From CAZQGO01 sp964593065 (GTDB lineage Bacteria > Oederibacteriota > JAAXVQ01): a DNA stretch of 51,912 nucleotides. The notes beneath the pieces were generated by a model that saw only the letters and a list, made by a program, of their open reading frames with translations, did no database searches and was not told where the DNA came from. Positions within the stretch are counted from its first letter, which is position 1; each line of letters opens with the position of its first letter. Below, piece after piece: positions 15,969 to 23,560 of this stretch. Location of the stretch: the NCBI GenBank assembly GCA_964593065.1, contig CAZQGO010000022.1, positions 1 through 51,912 on the forward strand, given 5' to 3'. The translations under genes were made by a program, and so were the position numbers.

Positions 15969-18037
15969 CGCCCCGGTCCCGGAGAGGGCGTACCGCGGGC
16001 GCCTGTTTTTTCCAGTTCCATGATCTTTCTCCGCAGCCTGCGCGCACCCGCCGCATCCCCGACCCGCTGCGATATATTCGCCAGGGCCGCCAGCAGCCCG
16101 ACCTCGCCCGGATTGTACTTCAGCGCGCGCCGCAGCACTTGCCGCGCTTGGTCGTAATCCCCCCGTCGCCGGTTGATCTCCGCCAGGCGGAGCGCCGCAG
16201 CCGTGTGGTAGGGATCCCGCTCGAGGATGTAGGCGTACAGGCTCCCGGCCACCGCGTCGTTCCGGGCGCCTTCATATTCCAGGGCTTTTTCATAGGGAGT
16301 CAGCGGGATCCGCGCCGCCGGCGTCACGTCGCCGGTCCGGCGGTATTTTTCCCGGACCGCGGCCAGCTTCGCCAGAATGCCGGAACGGTCGGCTTCCGGA
16401 TCCAGGCTCAGGCCCTTTTCCACCAGAGCGATGGTGCCGGAAAAATAGCCGATGTTCCGGTACAAACCGGCCAGGCGCAGATAGGCGTTGGCATAGTAGG
16501 GCGATTCCTCGATGGCCGTCTTGTATTCCATCACCGCCCGCTCGACATCCCGGAAATTCACCCGCGGTCCGCTCTCGGCCCGCTCCAGGTATTTGTCGGC
16601 CATGGCCAGCCGGGAATGGCTGAAAGGCAGCCGCGTCACGGGCGTGTTGACCGCCACCAGGCCGGCCAGCAACAACGCCGCCGCGACACCGAATTCGGCC
16701 CAGGCGCGCGCGCGCAGCAGGTCGTACAGGGCTGCGATCCCGATGGCGGCAAAAACAATCAGCACGGGTACGAGGGGCAGCCGGTAGCGGTCGGTGATGA
16801 AAAAGGGCAGCAAGGAAACGACATAAATTCCGGCAAACGCCAGCAGAAGCTTTTCGGGATCCGCCAACCCCCGCCGGCTTCGCCACAGGATGCCGACCAG
16901 CGCTAAAGGCAGAATCCAGCCGTATCCCACGAAGAGAACCTTCAGGATCGGCGCGTAATAGTTGGCGATATAATCGAAACTCAGATGATTGGGGATCTCC
17001 TGATAATTGAACAGGAGCCGCAGCTTGTGCGCGTACAGTTTGAGCGCCGCGCCCGGATGCATGCGCACAAAACGCCAGGCCCGGTCCGCCCAGTAATCCG
17101 AAACTTCCGAGGGCTTCAGGCTGCGTCCCGCGGCCCTCTCCGCGGCCCTGACCTGCGCTTCCGCCAGGTCGCCGTTGGCCAAGCCGGTACCGGGCGGAAT
17201 CCGGAAAATGCCGTCCGCGGCGGGATTGTTGCCGATAAACAAATTGATCCCCGCGTTGGAGGAAACCAGCACCAGGTCTCGCGCCGCGAGGCGGTTGTGG
17301 AGGGTGACGGGCAGGATCATCAGGCAGACGCCGGCCGCGAAACCGAGCGCGGGCCGCCAGGCCCAAGTCTTCCAGGCCGGCGAAAACCGCCCGGCCGCAT
17401 ACCACGCGCCGAAGGGGACGAAGAGCAGAAGATTGGTCCTGCCGAACGCCGCCAGGCCGAAGCTGGCACCCGCCAGCCAGGCCCAGCGGGCCTGTCCCGA
17501 TTCTCCGGCCCGGAGCAGGAGCCAGAGGGTCAGATCCACGAGAAACACGACCAGGGAAACCGCCAGCAAGTCCCCGTCGAAAAACACCAGGACCCCGTAC
17601 CCCGCTGCGGCCAGGCCGGCCAGCGGTCCCAGCAGCGGATTCCCGCGGGACAATTTCCTGGCCAGCAGGTAGATCAGGACGCAATTGGCCGAGCCGACGA
17701 CGGTCTGAACGCAACGCAGCAGAAAAAGACTTTGGCCCGTGGCCCCGAGGATGGCGGCCATGAAAACCGGGTAGCCCGGAGACTGAAAAGGCACGCCCTG
17801 CCCCAGGAGGCCGCCGCCGGCCAGAATGGCCCGGGCCTGCCGCAAATAATTTTCCGAGTCTCCGAAGGGGAAATAAAATTCGGGGGCGGCGGAATATTGC
17901 CACAGGTAAATCAAGCGCACCAGCAGGGCCGCCCCGAACACGCCCCACAGGAGGACGGGCTCGCTCACCGGCAGTTTCCAGCTGGCCGGGTCGGGCCAGC
18001 GCGGCGGGGACGCCGCCGGACGCTCGGTCTTGCTCAT
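15965..18037 (-). CDS. GT39/ArnT-like membrane glycosyltransferase with C-terminal TPRs
   Basis: This 690-residue protein combines a GT-C glycosyltransferase (residues about 25-470) and a TPR region (about 500-670). The first helix is followed by a periplasmic loop with FPFGDSENYLRQAR, whose Asp is the usual catalytic position in the GT39/PMT fold, and a QSPGYPVF segment. About ten more helices follow, with an FFITDRYRLPLVP motif near residue 420. The TPRs (YKTAIEESPYYANAYLRLA and others) probably mediate protein contacts. The family transfers sugars from polyprenyl-phosphate donors to lipids or proteins on the outer face of the inner membrane. It is coupled to the MFS exporter by an ATGA overlap. 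Confidence 0.82.
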   Translation of the reverse strand: MSKTERPAASPPRWPDPASWKLPVSEPVLLWGVFGAALLVRLIYLWQYSAAPEFYFPFGDSENYLRQARAILAGGGLLGQGVPFQSPGYPVFMAAILGATGQSLFLLRCVQTVVGSANCVLIYLLARKLSRGNPLLGPLAGLAAAGYGVLVFFDGDLLAVSLVVFLVDLTLWLLLRAGESGQARWAWLAGASFGLAAFGRTNLLLFVPFGAWYAAGRFSPAWKTWAWRPALGFAAGVCLMILPVTLHNRLAARDLVLVSSNAGINLFIGNNPAADGIFRIPPGTGLANGDLAEAQVRAAERAAGRSLKPSEVSDYWADRAWRFVRMHPGAALKLYAHKLRLLFNYQEIPNHLSFDYIANYYAPILKVLFVGYGWILPLALVGILWRSRRGLADPEKLLLAFAGIYVVSLLPFFITDRYRLPLVPVLIVFAAIGIAALYDLLRARAWAEFGVAAALLLAGLVAVNTPVTRLPFSHSRLAMADKYLERAESGPRVNFRDVERAVMEYKTAIEESPYYANAYLRLAGLYRNIGYFSGTIALVEKGLSLDPEADRSGILAKLAAVREKYRRTGDVTPAARIPLTPYEKALEYEGARNDAVAGSLYAYILERDPYHTAAALRLAEINRRRGDYDQARQVLRRALKYNPGEVGLLAALANISQRVGDAAGARRLRRKIMELEKTGARGTPSPGPGR

Positions 18038-18289
18038 GCCATGGATTCCTCTCCGCAGTCCGGGGACACCAAATTCCGACGGTCCAGGCCCCAGGCTTTA
18101 AGGTCCGGTCGCGCTTCGCGGGGCGACGCGCCGCGGGCCGGGAGTGCACGCCCGGTTGGCGGGCAGCCCTGCTCTTTCCCGGGTTTCCGGAATGCGCCGC
18201 GGTCGTTATTATAATGGTTTCAAACGCAAAAAACCACGCCGGAGATCAGCCGCCGGCCAAACGTGAAAACCGCCGGGCGCTTCCCGCGC

Positions 18290-18318
18290 TTGACGCCCCG
18301 GCGCGGAAGTGGTATAGT
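18290..18318 (+). promoter_or_regulatory. Sigma70 promoter of mtgA
   Basis: TTGACG (18290-18295), 17 bp and TATAGT (18313-18318) place the start of transcription near 18325, 20 bp before the mtgA ATG. The rest of the 18038-18346 spacer holds a TATAAT in both orientations near 18208-18215 without a good -35, and no gene. Confidence 0.7.
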
Positions 18319-18346
18319 CAGCATTCTTTTTATTCCGGGAGGCTCA

Positions 18347-19234
18347 ATGAAATTCAGGGATGGGGTTTTTCCATTTTCCCCGCACCACCGCCGGGCGCTG
18401 TTTTGGAGCGCCGCGGCCTTGCTCCTGCTTGCAGGCGGCTACGGGTTGGTCCGGCCGCTGAACCTCGGCGCCCTGGTCCGGCATAATCCCGTCCCCACCG
18501 CCCTGATGACGCTGCGGGCGCAGCAGGCGCGCGCGCACGGCCGGTCCTATCGCTGCGACCAGCACTGGGTGTCCCTGCATCGCATCGCCCGGCCCCTGCG
18601 CCAGGCCGTGATTGCCGCGGAAGACGACGGCTTCTACCGGCACGGGGGCCTGGCCTGGGACGAAATCTGGGTGTGCCTTAAATACGACTGGCAGCACCAG
18701 AACTTCTCCCGCGGCGGCAGCACGCTCACCCAGCAGGTGGCAAAAAACCTGTTCTTGTCCCCGCGGAAAAGCCTGGCCAGGAAATTCCGGGAGGCGATTC
18801 TGGCCGTGCGCCTGGAACACGCGCTGTCCAAGGACCGGATCCTGGAGATCTATTTAAACGTAGCCGAGTGGGGCCGGGGAATCTTCGGGGCCGAAGCCGC
18901 CGCGCGGCATTATTTTCATAAGTCCGCGCGCGAGCTGAACGTCGAGGAAGCCGTCGCCTTGGTGGCCGTGCTGCCTTCGCCTCTGCGCCATTCCCCCTTG
19001 CGGGAGGACCGCTTCCTTTCCTGGCGCAAGGCCTGGATCAGACGCCGCCTGCTGTCCTTGGGTTACCTGACCCCCGCGGATTTCTCCGTGACTCCCCCCG
19101 CCCCGGCGGACCTCAAACCGCTGGTGGAAACCGAGGCGGCCCGGGACCCCTCTCCCGCTCAGGTGGCCGCCGCACAATCCCCGGCCGCCCCGCAGGAAAG
19201 CCGTCCGCCCCTCGCCGGCGGTCCCGTGGAATAA
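18347..19234 (+). CDS. mtgA: Monofunctional biosynthetic peptidoglycan transglycosylase
   Basis: This 295-residue GT51 enzyme polymerises lipid II into glycan strands. One N-terminal membrane helix (about residues 14-33) anchors it in the inner membrane. All catalytic-core motifs are visible: AAEDDGFYRHGG (near 91), RGGSTLTQQVAKNLFL (near 122), RKFREAILAVRLE and KDRILEIYLNVAEWG. No transpeptidase domain follows, so it is the monofunctional type. The C-terminus is extended by about 45 Pro/Ala-rich residues compared with typical MtgA. A GGGAGG box lies ahead of the ATG and a clear promoter upstream. Confidence 0.93.
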   Translation: MKFRDGVFPFSPHHRRALFWSAAALLLLAGGYGLVRPLNLGALVRHNPVPTALMTLRAQQARAHGRSYRCDQHWVSLHRIARPLRQAVIAAEDDGFYRHGGLAWDEIWVCLKYDWQHQNFSRGGSTLTQQVAKNLFLSPRKSLARKFREAILAVRLEHALSKDRILEIYLNVAEWGRGIFGAEAAARHYFHKSARELNVEEAVALVAVLPSPLRHSPLREDRFLSWRKAWIRRRLLSLGYLTPADFSVTPPAPADLKPLVETEAARDPSPAQVAAAQSPAAPQESRPPLAGGPVE

Positions 19235-19296
19235 CCCCCCGCGCCCCGCCGTTCCGGCGCCCGCGAAGAGCCGCCTCCGGAAGGCGCAGGCCCTGA

Positions 19297-19325
19297 TTGA
19301 CTCCCCGCTGGACATCCCCTATAAT
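19297..19325 (+). promoter_or_regulatory. Sigma70 promoter of the SLC12-like transporter
   Basis: TTGACT (19297-19302), a 17-bp spacer and a perfect TATAAT (19320-19325) lie 75 bp before the transporter start at 19400. Confidence 0.7.
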
Positions 19326-19399
19326 GACATCGACCCGTTTCAGGGCGTCCTCCACGGACACCTGCTCTGACCGTCCCCGATCCGGAGAAAGCGGTCCCT

Positions 19400-21637
19400 A
19401 TGTCCCCGTCTCCAGCCAACAGCCCCAAAAACGGCGCCTCCAAGCCGGCCGAGGAGCTCGAACCAAAAAAATTCGGCACCTTCAACGGCGTTTACCTGCC
19501 GAGCGTCCTGACCATCCTGGGCGTGATCATGTACCTGCGCCTGGGCTGGGTCCTGGGCAACGCCGGTTTGTTCCACACGGTCCTGATCGTCAGCCTGGCG
19601 ACCTTCATCACCTTCATCACCGGCCTCTCCATTTCCGCCATTGCCACCAATATGACCGTCCGGGGCGGAGGCGCTTATTACATCATTTCGCGTTCCTTCG
19701 GGCCGGAGGCCGGCGCGGCGGTCGGCCTGCCCCTGTTCCTGGCGCAGGCCATCGGCGTTTCGTTTTACCTGGCCGGGTTCGCCGAATCCCTGCAGAGTTT
19801 CTTCCCGCAGGTGCCGCTGACGATCCTGGCGCTGGCCAGCTTGGGCGGACTCACCCTGCTGGCCTTTTTCTCAGCCAACCTCAGCTTGAAATTCCAGTTC
19901 CTGCTCTTTCTCATTATTCTGGGGTCGCTGGCCTCCTTCTTCCTCGGCGGCAAACCCCCGGACGGCTTCGTCCGGCCCGCGGGCCCGTTGCCGCCCCCGG
20001 CGGGCTTCTGGCTGGTGTTCGCCGTTTTTTTTCCGGCGGTCACCGGCATTTTATCGGGCGTCTCGCTCTCGGGCGATTTGAAAAACCCCAGGCGTTCCCT
20101 GCCGCTGGGCACCCTGTCCGCCGTGGCCACCGGCTACCTTATCTATCTGGCCATCCCCGTGTTCCTGTCCGGCTTCGTTCCCCCGGACGTCCTGCGCACG
20201 AATTACATGATCCTCCGTGACGTCGCGACGGTCGGCCAGCTGATCCTGCTCGGCCTCTGGGGCGCCACGCTGTCGAGTGCACTCAGTTCTCTGCTGGGGG
20301 CGCCGCGCACACTCCAGGCCCTGGCCCAGGACCGCCTGCTGCCGGCGTTTTTAGGCAAGGGCTACGGTCCTTCCCTGGCTCCGCGCATCGCCACGGGCGT
20401 CACCTTCCTGCTCGCCTTCGCGGCCACCTGCCTGGGCAACCTGGACACCATCGCGCCCGTCCTTTCCATGTTCCTGCTGGCCACCTACGGCAGCTTGAAT
20501 CTCATCGCCGGCGTCGAAGGGTTCATGGGCAATCCTTCGTGGCGCCCGGTCCTGAAGATGCCCTGGTGGGTCCCCCTGCTGGGCGCCCTGCTGTGCCTGG
20601 GCGTCATGCTCATGATCAACCCCCTGGCCACCTTCGCGGCCGTGTCCATCGTCGGCCTGATTTACGTGGCAACGACCAAGCGCCGCTTGAACCCCCGCTG
20701 GGCGGACATGCGGCACGGGCTCCTGCTCATGCTGGCCCGCTTCTCCATCTACCGCCTCGCGAAACACAAGACCAACCCCAAATCCTGGCGGCCCAATATC
20801 TTCGTCTTAAGCGGCGCGCCGACGCAACGCTGGCACCTGATCCAGCTGGCCGACGCGCTGACACACGGAAAGGGTTTCCTGACCGTGGCCTCGGTGGTCC
20901 AGAAGACCGAACTGGATCAGGATAAAATCGACAGCCTGGAGGGCTCCATTCGCCAGTTCCTGTCTGAGCGCAAGGTCCCCGCCTTGGTGGAGCTCAACTA
21001 TGCGGAAAACTTCTTCAGCGGCGCCCGCGAGCTGGCCCGGACCTACGGCATGGGGCCGCTGGCGCCCAACACCTTCCTGTTCGGGAGCACCGAAAAGCAG
21101 GAAAATTATTTGCCCTTCGCGGAGCTCATCCAGTATATTTTCGCAACGCGCCGCAACGTGGTTATTTTTCGCGAGGAGGGAAAAATCAAGTGGCGCCAGG
21201 GCGCCCGGAAGCAGATCGTTTGCTGGTGGCGCGGAAAGGAGAACAACGCCGGCTTCATGCTGACCTTGGGCTACATGCTGCAAACCAGCCCGGAGTGGCG
21301 GGGGGCCGAGCTGGCCTTGAAAACCATCGTCTCCAGCGAGGAGTCCCGGGAGGCCATCGCCGCCTACCTGGAAAATTTCCTGTCCCATTCCCGGCTGCAC
21401 GCCACGGTCGAGGTCCTGGTCGAGCCGACCGAGCAGGATTATCTCACCACCACCATCCAGAAGTATTCCGAGGAATCCGATCTCGTCTTCCTGGGCATGC
21501 GCCCGCCCGGGCCGGAGGAGACGGCGGCCGACTACGCGGCCTATTTCGAACACCTGCTCGGCTGCCTGCAGAATTTCCCGCCCTTGGTCCTGGTCCTGGC
21601 CGCCGAGGGCCTCGATTTCAAGGAGATTTTCACGTGA
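19400..21637 (+). CDS. APC-superfamily transporter, SLC12 (cation-chloride cotransporter)-like
   Basis: This 745-residue protein has about twelve helices (residues about 28-430) and a large cytoplasmic C-terminal domain (about 455-745). The N-terminal KFGTFNGVYLPSVLTILGVIMYLR is the signature of the SLC12 branch of the APC fold, and TGILSGVSLSGDLKNPRRSLP and GAPRTLQALAQDRLLP are also typical. The C-terminal region is soluble and regulatory. Eukaryotic relatives co-transport Na+, K+ and Cl-; bacterial members are mostly uncharacterised and could move amino acids or ions. It has its own promoter and meets the radical SAM gene tail to tail with an 18-bp gap. Confidence 0.82.
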   Translation: MSPSPANSPKNGASKPAEELEPKKFGTFNGVYLPSVLTILGVIMYLRLGWVLGNAGLFHTVLIVSLATFITFITGLSISAIATNMTVRGGGAYYIISRSFGPEAGAAVGLPLFLAQAIGVSFYLAGFAESLQSFFPQVPLTILALASLGGLTLLAFFSANLSLKFQFLLFLIILGSLASFFLGGKPPDGFVRPAGPLPPPAGFWLVFAVFFPAVTGILSGVSLSGDLKNPRRSLPLGTLSAVATGYLIYLAIPVFLSGFVPPDVLRTNYMILRDVATVGQLILLGLWGATLSSALSSLLGAPRTLQALAQDRLLPAFLGKGYGPSLAPRIATGVTFLLAFAATCLGNLDTIAPVLSMFLLATYGSLNLIAGVEGFMGNPSWRPVLKMPWWVPLLGALLCLGVMLMINPLATFAAVSIVGLIYVATTKRRLNPRWADMRHGLLLMLARFSIYRLAKHKTNPKSWRPNIFVLSGAPTQRWHLIQLADALTHGKGFLTVASVVQKTELDQDKIDSLEGSIRQFLSERKVPALVELNYAENFFSGARELARTYGMGPLAPNTFLFGSTEKQENYLPFAELIQYIFATRRNVVIFREEGKIKWRQGARKQIVCWWRGKENNAGFMLTLGYMLQTSPEWRGAELALKTIVSSEESREAIAAYLENFLSHSRLHATVEVLVEPTEQDYLTTTIQKYSEESDLVFLGMRPPGPEETAADYAAYFEHLLGCLQNFPPLVLVLAAEGLDFKEIFT

Positions 21638-21655
21638 AGCGTGCGGAATCCGGGC

Positions 21656-22408
21656 TCAGTCCCCTTCATATTCGAGGCCGTGCTCGCGGCAGAACCGGCG
21701 GACGCGGGCGGATTGCTCCCGGTAAAATTCGCGGTGGCCGGCATAGCGTTTCACCAGCGGATTGTAATTCCAGCCGCTGAAATACAGGGCATCCGCAAAC
21801 CTCACCGCCTGCAGGATTTCATCCAGGTCCTGCCGGAGAATGTTCGGGGTCGGATAGGGCTCGATGTGCACGCGGGTGACGCAGCCTTGATCCTGCAGAC
21901 GCCGCAGCCCGGCGATGCGCTCCGCGTAGGGCGCGGACTTCGGTTCCCAGCGCGTCCGGAAATCTTCGTTCAAAGAAACCAGGCTGATCCCGTACACGTT
22001 TTCCCGGCTGAACCGCCGGGCCTCGCCCAGTTCCGACGGCAGCAGCCCCTTGGTCAGCACCGTGCAGGACAGGCCCTGGGAGTTGACCTTCTCGATGATC
22101 CGCAGGCTCAAGGCCGATACTTCCGGATAGCCGGTCATGAAGGGGTCCGTGGTCAGGCATAAATGCACGCTGCCCGCCTTGCCCCGCAGGCGCGGAAGCT
22201 CGCGCTCCAAGAGTTCCAGGGCATTGGCCACCAGCTTGGGCCGGCACCACTGTGCGTAGTCGTCGGTGCGGCCGTGGCGCTTGGCCATGGAAAAAGCGTA
22301 GCAGGGGTAACGGCAGCCGTGGGAACAACCCAGGACGTGGTTTAGACAGTAAAAATTCTTCCCCACTCCGCTCTCATAGATCAGGCTTTTCCGGACAATG
22401 GTATCCAT
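21656..22408 (-). CDS. Radical SAM protein, SplB/Rv2578c-like, with CX3CX3C cluster
   Basis: This 250-residue protein belongs to the short SplB-related radical SAM group. The cluster motif is CSHGCRYPC (Cys28, Cys32, Cys36), a CX3CX3C spacing rather than the usual CX3CX2C, followed by YAFSMAKRHG. Later conserved pieces are LCLTTDPFMTGYP, VLTKGLLP, GISLVSLNEDFRTRWEP and RVHIEPYPTPN. These fit the TIM-barrel strands of the family that includes spore photoproduct lyase, but the 250-residue length and absence of the photolyase Cys make DNA repair unproven. No substrate can be inferred. It stands alone between two oppositely arranged genes. Confidence 0.78.
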   Translation of the reverse strand: MDTIVRKSLIYESGVGKNFYCLNHVLGCSHGCRYPCYAFSMAKRHGRTDDYAQWCRPKLVANALELLERELPRLRGKAGSVHLCLTTDPFMTGYPEVSALSLRIIEKVNSQGLSCTVLTKGLLPSELGEARRFSRENVYGISLVSLNEDFRTRWEPKSAPYAERIAGLRRLQDQGCVTRVHIEPYPTPNILRQDLDEILQAVRFADALYFSGWNYNPLVKRYAGHREFYREQSARVRRFCREHGLEYEGD

Positions 22409-22468
22409 GATTCATTCTCTTCTTGTTTGAGACCCCGATTACGCCCGCTCGGAAGAAGCCTGGAGGAA

Positions 22469-22514
22469 TAAAAAAACCCTTCCGCTCCCCGTTGCCGGAG
22501 GCGGAAGGGTTTAT
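22469..22514 (-). terminator. Rho-independent terminator after the W-rich repeat gene
   Basis: AACCCTTCCGC pairs with GCGGAAGGGTT across a loop of about 14 nt and is followed by a run of seven U on the minus strand. The A/T symmetry could let it also work weakly in the other direction. Confidence 0.85.
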
Positions 22515-22553
22515 TCGTGCCCAGGATGAGCGAGGAACAGCGGTGGCAGCCGG

Positions 22554-23363
22554 TTATCTCCGGCGGCCGCGGCCGTGGCCGCGGCCGGGTCCGGGTTTGA
22601 CCGGAGCCGGACGCACCACCCGGGTCCCCCGCCAATGTCCTTCCACCCATGCGCCTTGCCGGTTGAAATGCCCCGGCATCCAGGCCGCACCGGTGCGCAT
22701 GGCGACGCGCCAGCGCCCCGGGATCCATTCTCCGCGCACCGACCAGCGGCCCGGAACCCAGGCTTTCCCGGCCGGAATACGGCTCGGGCGCCAGTGTCCG
22801 AACACCCATGCTCCGAGCCGGGTCCAATGCCCCGCAACCCAGACGAATCCCTTCCGGACCGCCGGGCGCCAAATGCCCGGCCACCAACGGTCGGCGTACC
22901 AGTATCCCGGCACCCAGACATAACCCGCCTTGCGCACTCGCGGCCGCCAGTGTCCGGGGATGAAAAACCCTTGCGCGTCGAACCCGCCGTTGACCCAGAC
23001 GAATCCCGCCATGACGCGCGGCCGCCAGAACCCGGGGATGACCACGCCCGCCGCCAAGGTGTAGGGAGAGACCCAGACAAAGTTCCGGCCCGGAGCCGGA
23101 GGCTTTCCCCGGGCGGCGCCGGCCAGGGGCATTTCTTCGCCCTCAGCGCCGCCTGCCTGAATTGTCCTCTCTTCGCCGCCCTCCTGGGTTTGGAGGCCTT
23201 CCTTCTCATATCCCGGGCCGGGCTGCGCGATCCGGTTCGCGTTCTCCTGGGGATAGATCAAGCGCGTGTCCCCGGACCCGGCGGCCTGCGCCGCGGACAG
23301 GACTTGCCCTGAAGCCAAAATGCTCACTGCCGCCAACATCCCAACCAACCATGACTTGTTCAT
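22554..23363 (-). CDS. Exported tandem-repeat protein of the WxxGxW/YxWxPGxW type
   Basis: This 269-residue protein has a signal peptide (cleavage near AQA), a Glu/Gly-rich spacer to about residue 90, six tandem repeats of about 26 residues, and a basic tail of Arg/Gly/Pro (GRGHGRGRRR). Each repeat has an aromatic core such as YVWVPGYW or AWVPGRW followed by an IPGHWRPR-type half. Known WxxGxW-repeat proteins are exported and of unknown function; they are often found near envelope genes. GGAGGTGGGACA precedes the ATG at 23363 and a strong terminator closes the unit. Confidence 0.8.
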   Translation of the reverse strand: MNKSWLVGMLAAVSILASGQVLSAAQAAGSGDTRLIYPQENANRIAQPGPGYEKEGLQTQEGGEERTIQAGGAEGEEMPLAGAARGKPPAPGRNFVWVSPYTLAAGVVIPGFWRPRVMAGFVWVNGGFDAQGFFIPGHWRPRVRKAGYVWVPGYWYADRWWPGIWRPAVRKGFVWVAGHWTRLGAWVFGHWRPSRIPAGKAWVPGRWSVRGEWIPGRWRVAMRTGAAWMPGHFNRQGAWVEGHWRGTRVVRPAPVKPGPGRGHGRGRRR

Positions 23364-23499
23364 TGTCCCACCTCCTGGGTAAGCATAACACCGGCCGACC
23401 GAGACGGTTGCAGGGTGATTCCCAGGCAGCAACCGCCCCGGCCGCTGCCGCCGGGCCATTTCTTCCGGCCGGGTTGCAGCGCGGCGCGGGGGCGCCCGG

Positions 23500-23544
23500 A
23501 AAAATGAAAACGGGCGCCGCTGGAGTCCCCTCCAACGACGCCCG
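23500..23544 (-). terminator. Rho-independent terminator after the Thr/Pro-linker protein gene
   Basis: On the minus strand a stem with two mismatches (GGGCGTCGTTGGAG with CTCCAGCGGCGCCC) around a 4-nt loop is followed by UUUUCAUUUUU. It starts 16 bp after the stop at 23561. Confidence 0.8.
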
Positions 23545-23560
23545 CCGACAAAGATCCGGT

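Noticed and set aside
16290..18149. 619-codon frame overlapping the glycosyltransferase
   Set aside because: High-GC shadow frame rich in Arg/Gly/Pro with no domain; the GT39 frame is clearly the coding one.
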